From Sarcocystis neurona (taxonomy: Eukaryota > Apicomplexa > Conoidasida > Eucoccidiorida > Sarcocystidae), in the NCBI GenBank assembly GCA_000727475.1, contig KL647288.1, positions 3,839,604 to 3,903,603 on the forward strand: a stretch of 64,000 nt of DNA, in the 5' to 3' direction. Numbering within the stretch: position 1 is the first letter of the stretch; each line of letters opens with the position of its first letter. The position numbers were made by a program, and so were the translations under genes. The notes beneath the pieces are model-generated. The model ran no database searches, was not told the DNA's origin, and saw only the letters and a program-made list of their open reading frames with translations. Positions 23,701-31,971 of this stretch are shown here, piece after piece.

Positions 23701-24038
23701 TGCGACCGCGGCACATGCTGCTTCCTTTACAAATGCGTCGTCTTCTTTCTCAACAAGAAGAGCTTCACCAGGTCGAGCAACAGCAACAAGGAAAGCAGCA
23801 GTGGCAGATCGAAAGGGACGGAGCCACGGAGGAGACAAACGGAGATGATCTCGAAGGTGGAGCGGGAGGCAAGGTGAAATCAAGAATTGCAGTGGACGCA
23901 GTGGCAGCAGCAACAGCGGAAAGGGGCATTGAATCAGTGGAACTGACAGTGGAAGAGCAAGCGCAGTGTCTCATCGACCTTGCGGTGGATCCCAATGTCC
24001 TCGGTCGTGCCTGGAGAGGTATGCTGCCGTACTTCTGA
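2961..24038 (+). CDS. PRKDC: DNA-dependent protein kinase catalytic subunit homologue (PIKK), 3' part, ten exons
   Basis: PIKK-family Ser/Thr kinase that in other eukaryotes binds Ku-bound DNA ends in non-homologous end joining. Exons by consensus splice sites and matching phase: ~2961-5708, 6445-6852, 8678-8833, ~10909-11231, 13510-13669, 15861-16007, 17911-19041, 20244-20711, 21475-22953, 23631-24038 (about 2,475 residues). The DNA-PKcs assignment, rather than mTOR, ATM or ATR, rests on LEVPGQY before the N-lobe, KGGEDLR, GVGDRHLEN in the catalytic loop, LPVPDVLPFRLT after the metal-binding IDYG, and the FATC end DPNVLGRAWRGMLPYF. The FAT exon ends in REYPHAVIYPLL, like the human family member. 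Eight of nine introns are phase 0; the one at 11232-13509 is phase 2 and joins AA to C. Odd features: a 5' end missing from the window, Ala, Ser and Gln/Arg insertions inside the kinase, a GC-AG last intron, and Cys-Arg where the N-lobe ATP lysine is expected. The first-exon start is a guess. Confidence 0.92.
6316..6373 (+). repeat. CTG trinucleotide tract in intron
   Basis: About 58 bases of CTG with single-base variants (GATGCTGCTA), located between the donor at 5709 and the acceptor before 6445. It would read as poly-Leu in one frame and poly-Ala in another, but neither joins the flanking exons in phase. Confidence 0.8.
8090..8430 (+). repeat. 23-bp minisatellite array, two subfamilies, in DNA-PKcs intron
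   Basis: Tandem copies of a 23-base unit: TGCTGCTCCTGCTTCTGCT followed by GCAG or GCAT in the left part (about 8095-8290), then ATTCCTGCGGCTGCTTCTGC followed by TGC in the right part (about 8325-8430). Because 23 is not a multiple of three, each frame cycles through all three readings every 69 bases and stays open, giving long false frames on both strands. It lies in the intron 6853-8677. Confidence 0.9.
8880..10260 (+). repeat. TA and ACATA microsatellite-rich intron body
   Basis: Most of the intron between 8834 and about 10908 is made of interrupted TA runs (for example 8896-8918, 9498-9532, 10118-10135) and ACATA/GCATA/ACGTA steps. The encoded frames read as Tyr-Ile or Thr-His runs and have no coding character. 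Confidence 0.8.
11232..13509 (+). other. DNA-PKcs intron, 2.3 kb, phase 2
   Basis: Starts GTAAGC and ends GCTGCTGCAG. It is GC-rich with scattered CAG/CTG runs but no microsatellite blocks, so frames on both strands stay open over 100-250 codons. None of them carries a recognisable family motif, and skipping the whole interval joins the two flanking exons in frame. Confidence 0.65.
13510..16007 (+). other. DNA-PKcs exons: kinase N-lobe (13510-13669 and 15861-16007)
   Basis: The first exon encodes LEVPGQY followed by THTRVIYFMPT, the strand entering the kinase N-lobe, and ends at ACG|GTGAGC. The second, 49 codons, encodes LVVLPSKQRPCRLSLLG and then CKGGEDLRGDLRIQTF, which is the PIKK N-lobe signature; it starts after TGGCTGCAG and ends CTC|GTAAGT. 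Both joins are phase 0. At the position where PIKKs carry the ATP-contacting lysine (PKR in human DNA-PKcs, PRK in mTOR) the codons at 15891 and 15894 read Cys and Arg. Confidence 0.85.
13731..13860 (+). repeat. TA then GTAT microsatellites in intron
   Basis: A TA run at about 13731-13785 followed by GTAT/GTAC tetranucleotide steps to about 13860, within the intron 13670-15860. Confidence 0.85.
16380..16680 (+). repeat. TA microsatellite cluster in intron
   Basis: Several TA runs (16384-16406, 16556-16577, 16590-16615, 16647-16662) with TATG interruptions, in the intron 16008-17910. The rest of that intron to 17,800 is similar TG/TA-rich sequence without a gene. Confidence 0.85.
17911..19041 (+). 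other. DNA-PKcs exon: kinase core with alanine-rich insertion
   Basis: A 377-codon exon starting after the acceptor CCCCCTCGCAG. It encodes LLLRTYEVLPLS then HGLVEWVPHTRPL (human: LRTYSVVPM then LGLIEW), an insertion of about 170 residues with Ala-rich repeats made from CAG/GCA runs at about 18340-18560, then AAVYEQVYKQSAAT, SFASALRVCLMQLA and finally GYILGVGDRHLENWLLDL. The catalytic Asp codon is at 18997 and the Asn at 19012, both intact. The donor is GAG|GTACGG, phase 0. Confidence 0.88.
19060..19960 (+). repeat. TA/CA microsatellite-rich intron between catalytic loop and activation loop exons
   Basis: The intron 19042-20243 contains TA runs at about 19286-19297, 19468-19497 and 19902-19925 and a CA run at 19407-19432. 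No coding frame of ordinary composition is present. Confidence 0.8.
20244..20711 (+). other. DNA-PKcs exon: activation loop and C-lobe
   Basis: Starts after TTCGTGCAG and reads VVQIDYGYSFDYAVHALPV, then LPFRLTPALLDAVAPP. The metal-binding Asp of the DFG-equivalent (here DYG) is at 20256. A serine run and a Gly/Ser-rich insertion of about 60 residues (20395-20540) follow, then FEGFLGATLLQMRR and LLVRAPLLEWMQ, matching the human segment that ends VKEPSFDW. The donor is CAG|GTCAGT, phase 0. Confidence 0.88.
21475..22953 (+). other. DNA-PKcs exon: long low-complexity insertion plus helix before FATC
   Basis: A 493-codon exon starting after ACACTGCAG at codon boundary. The first ~450 residues are Arg/Gln/Ser/Glu-rich low complexity with no counterpart in vertebrate DNA-PKcs. 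The last part, QRVNILRRKLRGEHPSQLLM, matches the human [20 protein letters not shown] region. The exon ends at CAG|GCAAGT, a GC-type donor, in phase 0. Because this is almost entirely charged and repetitive, small extra introns inside it cannot be excluded. Confidence 0.75.
22954..23630 (+). other. GC-AG intron before the FATC exon
   Basis: The exon end CAG is followed by GCAAGT, a good GC-type donor, and the intron ends CTCCGTTCAG. No GT donor gives the required phase 0 join between LLRQHSQ and VYVRRAAADY. The upstream frame runs on into Arg/Pro-rich codons to a stop at 23038. Confidence 0.7.
23631..24038 (+). other. DNA-PKcs last exon: FATC domain and stop
   Basis: Begins after TCCGTTCAG with VYVRRAAADYSSP (human: YVAVARGSKDHN), then a Gln/Glu-rich spacer, then LTVEEQAQCLIDLAVDPNVL and GRAWRGMLPYF, stop TGA at 24036. 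The match to the human end ([29 protein letters not shown]) is strong and is specific to DNA-PKcs among PIKKs. AG|GTATGC at 24018 would be a usable donor, so an alternative last few residues encoded farther downstream is possible. Confidence 0.9.
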
Positions 24039-24302
24039 GACTTTGCCGCTACAGCTGCCGCTGATGTTGCTCTACTACCTGCTGCTCTGACTGCCACCGG
24101 GCTGCAGCCGTTGCAGCGAACAACCCATGCTGCAGCGGGACTCGGCTTTGTCGTACTTCCGCGGCTGGTGGCGCTGCTTCTCTCGTCCACTGCTGACGCC
24201 TTAGACCATCTTCAGCCAGCAGTGGCGGCCGCCGCATGTGGAGCGCCACGCCCAGCGCTCCGCGTAGTACGCGCTAACATACGTACACACATTTTGCCAT
24301 AA
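24039..24302 (+). other. Open frame continuing in phase after the DNA-PKcs stop
   Basis: Directly after TGA at 24036-24038 the same frame stays open for 87 codons (DFAATAADVALLPAALTATG... then LGFVVLPRLVALLLSSTADA) to TAA at 24300. The composition is Ala/Leu-rich and coding-like, but there is no ATG near its start. It may be 3' untranslated sequence, the end of an alternative last exon, or part of another gene. Confidence 0.35.
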
Positions 24303-24729
24303 AGTTGCGAGTGTATGTACACGTACGTGTGAGGGGCAGCGAATCTGCATGTTACAGTGTGGGTGTAGAAGAGCAGGATTTTAAACCGTACATACAGGTG
24401 TGTCTAGTCTACGAGCGTGTTACATGGGGACTGCCCTCCCCAGCGCGTGCATGCGTGTGGACACGTACGCATGTGGTCATACGCTGACGACGAGTGGGAC
24501 GAGTAATACGCATAATTTAGAGAGTACGAAGGATACGCGCGCGTACCTGGGTGACACGCGTATGTACACTGCACAAGCCGGATTCGGTTGCTGCGCTACA
24601 GCGGTGACCTTGCGGGCAGAGCCGTCTCCTGCCTGCACCGTCGGCACCTGCTGCTGATCGCCAGAGGGCGCAGGAACAACTGAAAGAAGCAAACCGTGGA
24701 GGTAGCCGGTGCAGCGGTTGTACAGCATG

Positions 24730-25088
24730 AAGCCGATCCGCCGCTGGACAGCGCCTGCCCTGCGACAGCAACCCGTGGAAAAAAAATGCTTCTATACGCG
24801 AAGCTCTACCATCAGCAGCACTAGCAACAGACGCAACCTCCCTAAGCGCAAACGCAGCAGTAGCAGTAGCAGCAGCTGCAGCGGAGAGGGATGCGGCTCT
24901 GGCACTCTTCACGACAGCGGAACTGCCACATGCTGCAGCGGCGAAAGCGTCCGTCAGAGAGGCCGTAGGCTGTGCATGTGCATCCGCGGCCGCGTCACTA
25001 GTGGTGTGCGCAGCCCGAGTGTCAGCAGCAGCCGCAGTGGCGAACGCGTGTGTCAGCAGTAGGCGACAGAATACTAGTGGCATTTAGG
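24730..25088 (+). other. Alanine-rich open stretch, coding strand unclear
   Basis: A plus-strand frame without ATG reads NPWKKNASIREALPSAALAT and then an Ala-rich helix-like sequence to TAG at 25086. The minus strand over 24517-25083 is also open with an ATG, starting MPLVFCRLLLTHAFATAAAA, which looks like a secretory leader. The sequence does not decide between an exon on the plus strand, a small minus-strand protein or neither. Nothing was recognised by family. Confidence 0.3.
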
Positions 25089-25652
25089 AGCACCGGTACA
25101 GAAAACGCCAGCATTTTCGGCGACGCTTCCTGTGCAGGCGCCAAAGCGCACGTGGCAGCTGTCGCAGGCGGTTAGTTCAGGCCAAGCACCGCACTGCAAG
25201 GCGATCAATAGCAGCAAGCGCCACGCGATGGGGATCAATCAACTCAATTGCACACTACGCGTTTCACGTCTGCGACGCCATAGAAGCACGTGGTGCCACT
25301 CTGATGATATACATAGACATAAAAAATATATGTACGTGTGTAGTGCTTGGTGCTGCTTCCGCCTTACCAGAACAGCCCTCCTCATACGAAACATCATTGG
25401 TGCACAACAGTCGCCGACTATGCTACATCACCAGGGTGGCTATGAACAGCAATCCTGGATAAATGGCCCTCTCCTGACAGCGGCTACCTGCCGCTCAACG
25501 TTGTTGAGTTCATGCTTTCACCGAAGTCTGTGAGCAGCTGGGGGAACGATACTCTTCTGGTGTTGCAGCCGAATGTTTGCGTAGACAGTGTTTTTCGCAC
25601 GCCACCGAGGCACACGTGCATGAAGTGAGGCAGCTGTGCCCAATGCCTTTAC

Positions 25653-25877
25653 ATGAAGACACCTCCAGCTCCGCTGCCTTTTACTGCAAAAGCAGCGACA
25701 ACGGGAGCAGCAACGGCAGCAGGACCTCCAGGAGCGGTAGGACGACCACACGCAGCAACAAGTGCAGCACAGTCCAGCAGCATGTCGTGGAAGTTTGTGT
25801 ACTACAAAGCAGGTCCTGCTGGCGGCTGGAAGCTTGCAGATGGACCAGCAGCTCCCCAGCGTCATCGGAAGATGTAG
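25653..25877 (+). CDS. Small hypothetical protein or last exon
   Basis: A 74-codon frame with ATG: a Pro/Ala-rich N-terminal half, then MSWKFVYYKAGPAGGWKLAD and a basic end before TAG. Its amino acid composition is that of a real protein, unlike the Cys/Arg-rich shadow on the other strand, and an internal Met at MSWKF could be the true start. I do not recognise the family. It could equally be the last exon of a gene that begins at the Ala-rich stretch near 24,730. No splice join could be proven. Confidence 0.35.
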   Translation: MKTPPAPLPFTAKAATTGAATAAGPPGAVGRPHAATSAAQSSSMSWKFVYYKAGPAGGWKLADGPAAPQRHRKM

Positions 25878-27210
25878 TTGAACAAAATTATGACACATCT
25901 TCTCGTTCCGACTTCTCACACTCTTGCTATGATCTCACCTGTAAGCAATACTTGAGGGTACGGCTATGTTAAGTATCAGACGCTACATCGTATACGAGTA
26001 CATACAGGCCTGCATATGGCTGTGTGTATTATCTTCGTGTACGTCGATATGTATATATGTGTCCATGTGTTGCCTCATTCTTCATTACCCCTTCGTGCGG
26101 TGGCGCTCACGCTTTTTTTTTCTCAGTTTTGTCACTACATTTGTAAATTCTTCCCTTGGATGTAAAGTTTTTCGTATAGATGCCTGAAGCCTACGGGTAT
26201 TCAAACGTGCTTCGTCCGGTCCGTAAGGTGCTTTCAAGCATCCTCGTCACGAATATATACATACATATATGTAGTTGTGTATACGGCACGTATACTTAAA
26301 CGTGTTCGTTCTCCGTAGTAGCCAGGTTTACATATCCTAAATCATGCCTCCTATCCCCTGCCCTGTCGTTTCTGTGGCTGGGTCTTTGACTATGCGCCAC
26401 TTGCACTGCAGTGGGACTCGTAGCGCACAGACATGCGCACTGCTGCAACAGGACACAGCAGCCAGGCTCCTCAGAGGTGGTCCCCTCCTGTCCGCACATC
26501 CTTACGTTCATGATATGTCCAGGTATACACACACACACGCGTATACGTGCGTACATATTTAAGGAGACCCAGAAAGGTCGATTGCCGTCGCTAGACGTTA
26601 ATATACAGCGGCGCGTGCCGTGGATACGGATACCCTGGCACACCAGGTAACGTCTACATGCAGGTACGTCTTTCAGTTTCCTTCTACATTCCGGCACACA
26701 GACGTTGATGGAACCCGCTAAGGACAGTGCAGTTCGAGCAGAAGTGCCTGAACGCCACGTACACAGTCCTGCGGTCGTGTGGTTGCCTACGTGTCCGCTT
26801 GTGCACCGTCGGGAGGAGGTGCGACACGACTGCTAAGAGACAGAGTCGTGTTCTATGTGTACTGGTAGGTAGTGGAAACGAGACACGTCGATTCCGCTGG
26901 TTTGTGTACTGCTAAGTCGTGGAGACGAGACACTTCGATTCACGTGGTCTCGGGAGAGACGCGGAAGTATATATACACTTACCAGATAAACATCGTTGAC
27001 TGGTCTCTCACTAGTTTTGGGAAAGAAACGCCTTCGGCGTGCACGGTGCTGCCGCGTCTCGTTCAGCGATGTGCTGCAGGTGTGCGCTGTCGGCGGGCTG
27101 TAGAAGCATCTCCACTGAATGTTCAGGGCGTCACGGCTCAGGAAGTTCGTAACCGCTATTGGTGGTGCCCACGTACTGCCGCGACTTTGTTGCCGCAGAA
27201 TTAGATGGTG
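25878..27210. other. Intergenic stretch, no gene seen
   Basis: TG/TA-rich sequence with short TA runs near 26,255. Open frames are below 135 codons and of shadow composition. A frame ending at 27204 (SPLNVQGVTAQEVRNRYWWC) is the only part with ordinary protein character and may be an exon of the following candidate gene. Confidence 0.5.
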
Positions 27211-27219
27211 CGTGAGTCG

Positions 27220-28045
27220 GCAGTACGCCTGCAGTCCCGGGCGTTCTCGTGGGAGGCACGCCCGTCAATGCCACTGCTGCTAGTGGCACTGCAAGTGACC
27301 GGGCAACAGCGCGAAGCGGAATAGCCGTACGCTTTGGACGGGAGAGTCTATCAAGCAGCGCAGGGGCCTTCCGTCCTACGTACGAGGGAAAATTTGCACC
27401 ATGCGTGAGAAGTGGGTATGTCCAGTGAGAAGCTGAAAGCCTCTGGCAGGCAAAGTCTTAAGTGTAACTGCGGCCAGACAGATCCACTGCTCCACAGGCG
27501 AGCTGCGGATAAGGCAAGAGCTGCTACAAGCAGTATCAGCACATCTACACAAACATAAGTACTGCAGTACTAACAGAGAAGCGGAGATGTGCGCAGGATG
27601 GCTGTACGTACCGAAGACGTGTTGCACGTGTACGAGCTGCTGCATGCAGCAAAAATGGACGCGCACACTGTCTCAAGCGTGCAGTCCACCCGCTACCCCC
27701 ACAGGGACAGCAACAGCAGCAGAAACACAGCGCACACGTCGTCCTGTAGATTCGCCGAGCGCCACACGCGAAGAAGTACCGCTCAGGTACTGTATAACCC
27801 AGAGCCTACTTGGAGAAACAGAACCAGTACCCCGCTGGGTACGCCTCTCTTTATTAGTCTGGTTCAGTTCGAACCCTCAGCTCAGCTTCACGGCAGAACA
27901 ACTAGCAAGATCCGCTGACGATTGCCTGCAAACAGGTGCTACCTGCTCTGACTTTATCAAACGTATATATAGTGTCTTCGTTGACAAGATGCTGCGCAAG
28001 TCGTGTGGCGTGCCCCCGTCGGTTCCCGCGTCCGCACATTTATAA
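27220..28045 (+). CDS. Candidate multi-exon hypothetical gene
   Basis: Three coding-like pieces follow each other. A frame without ATG at about 27229-27410 reads PAVPGVLVGGTPVNATAASG to KFAPCVRSG and meets a GTATGT donor in phase 2. The next frame, after the acceptor GTGCGCAG at about 27597, supplies the missing base and reads MAVRTEDVLHVYELLHAAKM then DAHTVSSVQ. A third frame, ending at 28045, reads VPLRYCITQSLLGETEPVPR and SFTAEQLARSADDCLQ, then TAA. The change from the second to the third frame is unexplained: either a small intron without an obvious donor or an indel. No family was recognised and no start codon is fixed. Confidence 0.4.
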
Positions 28046-29126
28046 ATACAATTTTCGTACCCCCCAATCCGTATACATAGACAAAATGCGGACAGGTATA
28101 CGTGTGTACGCATGCAAAAACAATCGCCCGTCGCACAAGAAAAGAACGTCGCGGTGCGGTCTCGCGGAGTCATCGCCACGGCGCTGGCCGCTTGTCGAGT
28201 CTGCTACTACGAACTGCGCGAAAACCCCTCACGCATCTGATTACGAATAATACACAGAGAGAAAAAGGAAGAAAGAAAGAAAGATATGTGCACACGTGCG
28301 TACGTAAAGGTGTTCACACACTACTGTACTTCTATGTAATACATATAAATATACAGCTATACACAGAGATACCTACCAGGACGTGTACACTTGTCTTCGA
28401 AGGATCAAGTGTGTGTAGACGACCCCCAGGCTGATTCCAGGTAGAGGTCGCCCAACTGTTTGATAGCGTAATCCACGGCTGCTAATTTTCTCTGTCTTTC
28501 TGCACGGCGGCGTGGTAGCAACAGTCGCAGCAGTAGCATACGAGTCATATCGGCATTATTGCTCCTCCGCCGACATATACCATGGCCCTTGACGAGAACC
28601 TCTCAAAAATACAAAGGTGCCTTCAACAAAACTGGAAAAACTGCGGCGCCTCACAACGTGTTGTTACGTGTACACGCTACCCTACCAATGGCCGAATAAG
28701 GGGCGGCCGCACGCGCATACGGTCAATTCACAAGCGCATGGACGCACGCAAGACCCTCATAGACTCATATATACGTATATGTATCTACAGAATATACACA
28801 TATATATATATGCTCAGGTGCGCACGCTGTACCTTCATATCTTCGAACAGACGTATATGTATACACGAGTATATACTCTGAGAGAGAGACGGAGAGTACG
28901 AGAACAAGCCACATACATCTGTGAGTGCGTACATAGAGAGAGAGACAGGAAGGACGAGAACACATACACACGTATGCAGAACCCTGCGTATTTGCACAGA
29001 TGCGGTTGAGAAAGAAGGCAAGAGAACAAAGAAGGGAAGGAGGAAAAGACGTGAGTACACGAAACACTTGTTGAACGGTACAGACGCGTACGAAACCAAC
29101 CGCTGAATACCGTGCGTCCATCTTTT
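28046..29126. other. Intergenic stretch
   Basis: No gene seen. It contains purine runs (GAAAGAAAGAAAG near 28,270; GAGAGAGA near 28,880 and 28,937) and TA runs near 28,800. The 3' ends of the plus-strand candidate and of the minus-strand MPP6 gene converge here. Confidence 0.6.
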
Positions 29127-30686
29127 TTAACTGAAGAAAATATGCCGCCTGCCTGCACGGGCCTGCTGCCAGCGTTCAGCTTCTTCCTCTTCTTCTCTGC
29201 GGCGCTCGACTGCATGCAGCTTCTTCTCCACGCGCCGCATCTGCGCCTCCACTGACGGATTAAATCCTCCGTAAGATCGCCTACAGCGGCACAACATCAG
29301 CGGCAGCAGCCCACTCCCTGTGGCAGCAGCAGAGACGAGAAAAAAAGTCACACTTCCCTCTCCGCCTGCAGCAGCAGAGGTACGAAGGAAGCGCGGCAGC
29401 CACAGCAGCACTGCACGCAAAAGCCGAATCGGGGACAGGCAAGCAGCCAGAGCAGCTGCCAAGAATTAGCGGCCCATTCAAGCACGGCGTCAGCACCAGC
29501 AGCAGCGGCACGCGAACTCCCTCGTACCAGCGCGGGCTACGCAGCAGCAGGAACAAGCCGGGCTACTAGCAGTCGCGACGCTGCAGCACCACGAGCAGAG
29601 GAATCACCTACTTACACCCAACAGCAGGCCTACAGGCTCAGCAGCAGTTGACGTAGCGGCAGCATCTTCAGCGCACCGCACGCATTTTGAGTGTAGCAGA
29701 ACTGAGGGAAGCAGACGCGCTCCAGCAGCCTACTTGCTACCGGCAGCTTCACGGGGTCGACAACAGCCGCAGAACATCCAAGCAGCAGCGGCCGCAACAT
29801 GTTCTCCTGGGCAGCACCAACAGCGCGGTGCCGCAGCAACACTTCTAGTCCTTACGTGTCCACACGAATGCGTTACACATTCATGTGCACACAAAAAGCT
29901 GCACATACGTGTATGTATATACGTATGTGCGCATATGTATAAGAGCGTAGCTCTATACATGTGCATACGAAGACGCCCACACAGGAATATGTGTATGGCA
30001 GACCAGTGCAGCGCCGGTTTTGCAGGTTACCTGTAGAGAACGTATTTCCCGCAGGCTTCTCGGTCCTGTGCAGATTGCTGACCGCATGCCTGAGAAAGTA
30101 CCTGCTCCTCCCTTTGCTGCTGCAGCTCATACAGACTCTCCGCCACCTCCCATCCGGGGGCACACCACCCGGCGAGAAGCTGTTGTTGCTGCTGCTGGCG
30201 GAGCAACTCCTGCTGCTGCCGGTCATGCTGCAGGCGAGGCTTCACCAACTTCTGGCGCTGCACACCGCCTGGCGGATGCCCAGCTTCCGCTGCCGTTGCT
30301 GCCGTGGCATCCAGCTGCTGGCGCTCTTCCTCGTGAGCTCCTGCTGCATTTTCCTGTTTCTCGGACGTAGCAGGCATCTGCTGCGGACGTCTCACACTCT
30401 CCTGGTCTTGCTGCAGGGCCTGCTGCCGCTGCTGCTCTTGCTGCAGCATCAGTAGCTGCTGTTGCTGAAACGCACGCAGTCCCGTCTGCTGCTGCTGCTG
30501 CTTTCCTCCTTTGGACATCTGCATAAAACGCAGGCGCCGAACATTCTCGGATAGTCGATTTTGTACAGTCATTTCAGAAGGAGGTCCTCCTACTGCTGTT
30601 GGTTCGCCTCCTGCTTCAGCTGCTGCTGCTGCTGCCTTCCTGCCACCCGCAGCGGATCCACCTGAAGGCGCTGGAGCCTGCGCCAT
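29127..30686 (-). CDS. M-phase phosphoprotein 6 (MPP6) family, exosome cofactor homologue
   Basis: MPP6/MPHOSPH6 proteins attach the Mtr4 helicase to the nuclear RNA exosome. Two exons: 30031-30686 and 29127-29280, joined by CAG|GTAACC ... CTGTAG; the first ends in phase 2 (AG) and the second supplies G. The join creates VLYRRSYGGFNPSVEAQM, which matches the family's C-terminal block (human LLYGRMSFRGFNPEVEKLM). The N-terminal block LSENVRRLRFMQ, residues 45-56, matches KLSKNLLRMKFMQ. The protein is about 269 residues, longer than the ~160 of human MPHOSPH6, because of a Gln-rich insertion at about 60-190 from CTG/CAG repeats; a GW-containing segment (LAGWCAPGWEVAESLY) follows it. The C-terminus is a charged coiled-coil-like helix. 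ATG at 30686 lies in ACCATGG context. Confidence 0.82.
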
Positions 30687-31866
30687 GGTGCAGCTTTACG
30701 AAGGCGGCAGAAGGAAGTCGGACACATACAAAAATGCAGTCAACTCGCTGCCATTACTCCGGTTCTCAATCCTACGGCACGCACATGGGTGCGGTACTTT
30801 ATGTGTGTAGCAGTACGTAGGACGATATGCATGGAGACTCGCCAGTATGTGTGTGTGTATGTGTGTGTGAAGCCTGCGGTTATATGTGTAATGCAGCAGG
30901 CGTGCTCAGCGTGAACGAATTCTAGCAATTCACCGTCCAAGTCGAGGTGTAGCGGGCGGTGAAGACGTACATAAGTGTTTTTAAAGAAACAGAGATCGGA
31001 TGAACTTCAGGCAGAGCGCAGCTGTCCACTTGAGTGCACGACAGGCTCCACATACGGGTGGATTCGTATCGAAATCAGTTTCTCTTAACTTCACGTACAA
31101 ATAAACCGAAAAGGCGATACCTGGACAGGAAGATGTACACCGTGCGGGTAGAGATGCAACGTGAAGAACGCGCATGCAGGGTGGGCGACAAAGAACTCAG
31201 TTAGTGGATATAGAACAGTAAGCCGGCCGCAGACTGAGTAGAAGGTGGATGGTAGAAGATCAGAAGGGAGCGAACACGGTGCGAGGAGGGAAGAAAGTAG
31301 AAGTAGGAGCCAATCACATGCAGAAGAAGAAACGAAATATGGGGACGCGTGCTTCAAAGGCATGGACGCAGTAAAAGGGAAAGAATTCGGCCGCTCACTG
31401 ACGAAGATGAGAGAACGAAGAGGTGAAAGGCTCCAGTACTCAGGTAATAATGTGATAATCAACACCGTGTAGAGAGGAGGAGGATTGCCGGAGGGGAGAG
31501 GAAGAAGTTACGGAGGGGTGGAGGCTGCATGCTGCGCCGTGTGCAATATTACAAGAAGAAGAGAAGGACGGCAGACTGGGAAAAGAAGGAAGGAGGAATT
31601 ACGGGGAAGAGAGACGCAGGAAGAAGACGGTTCCGTGATTGGAGGGAGCACCCTCCTCACAGTGTGAATGAAGTGTCAGGTGCCGACATATTCAGGACTG
31701 TGAGAGGGAGGAAGCAGGAGTGCTGACTGTGAACGAGAAGAGGCGAAATGATGCAGACCGCGGCAATAGCATGAAGAATAGGCTGAACATGAAGAGGTCA
31801 GAGAGGGAGGAAAGCCGAAGAGACAGCAAGACAAGCGTGAGACTGCGTTGGACGACGGAGGAAAGC
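30687..31866. other. Intergenic stretch with a purine-rich block (31190-31890)
   Basis: No gene seen in 30687-31190. From about 31190 to 31890 the plus strand is strongly enriched in A and G (GAGGAGGAAG-type sequence), so plus-strand frames read as Arg/Glu/Lys/Gly-rich and stay open for 60-80 codons. I do not regard these as genes: composition alone explains them and none has a recognisable motif. Confidence 0.5.
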
Positions 31867-31871
31867 AAAAA
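31867..31871 (-). terminator. RNA polymerase III T-run terminator
   Basis: Five consecutive T on the minus strand, 28 bases past the 3' end of the tRNA-Ala gene, as expected for a Pol III terminator. Confidence 0.7.
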
Positions 31872-31898
31872 GGTAGTAATAGAAGCGTGGAACCGCGC

Positions 31899-31971
31899 TG
31901 GACGACATGGGTATCGATCCCATTACCTCTCGCATGCTAAGCGAGCGCTCTACCATTTGAGCTAGACGCCC
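31899..31971 (-). tRNA. tRNA-Ala (anticodon AGC)
   Basis: A 73-base cloverleaf without intron. The anticodon stem CUCGC/GCGAG encloses UUAGCAU with anticodon AGC; the T stem AUGGG/CCCAU encloses AUCGAUA; the D arm reads GCUC...GAGC. The acceptor stem GGGCGUC/GUCGUCC contains the G3-U70 pair that is the identity element for alanyl-tRNA synthetase, plus a U6-U67 mismatch. A discriminator A follows, and CCA is not encoded. The internal A box (TAGCTCAAATGG) and B box (GGATCGATACC) are present. Confidence 0.93.
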
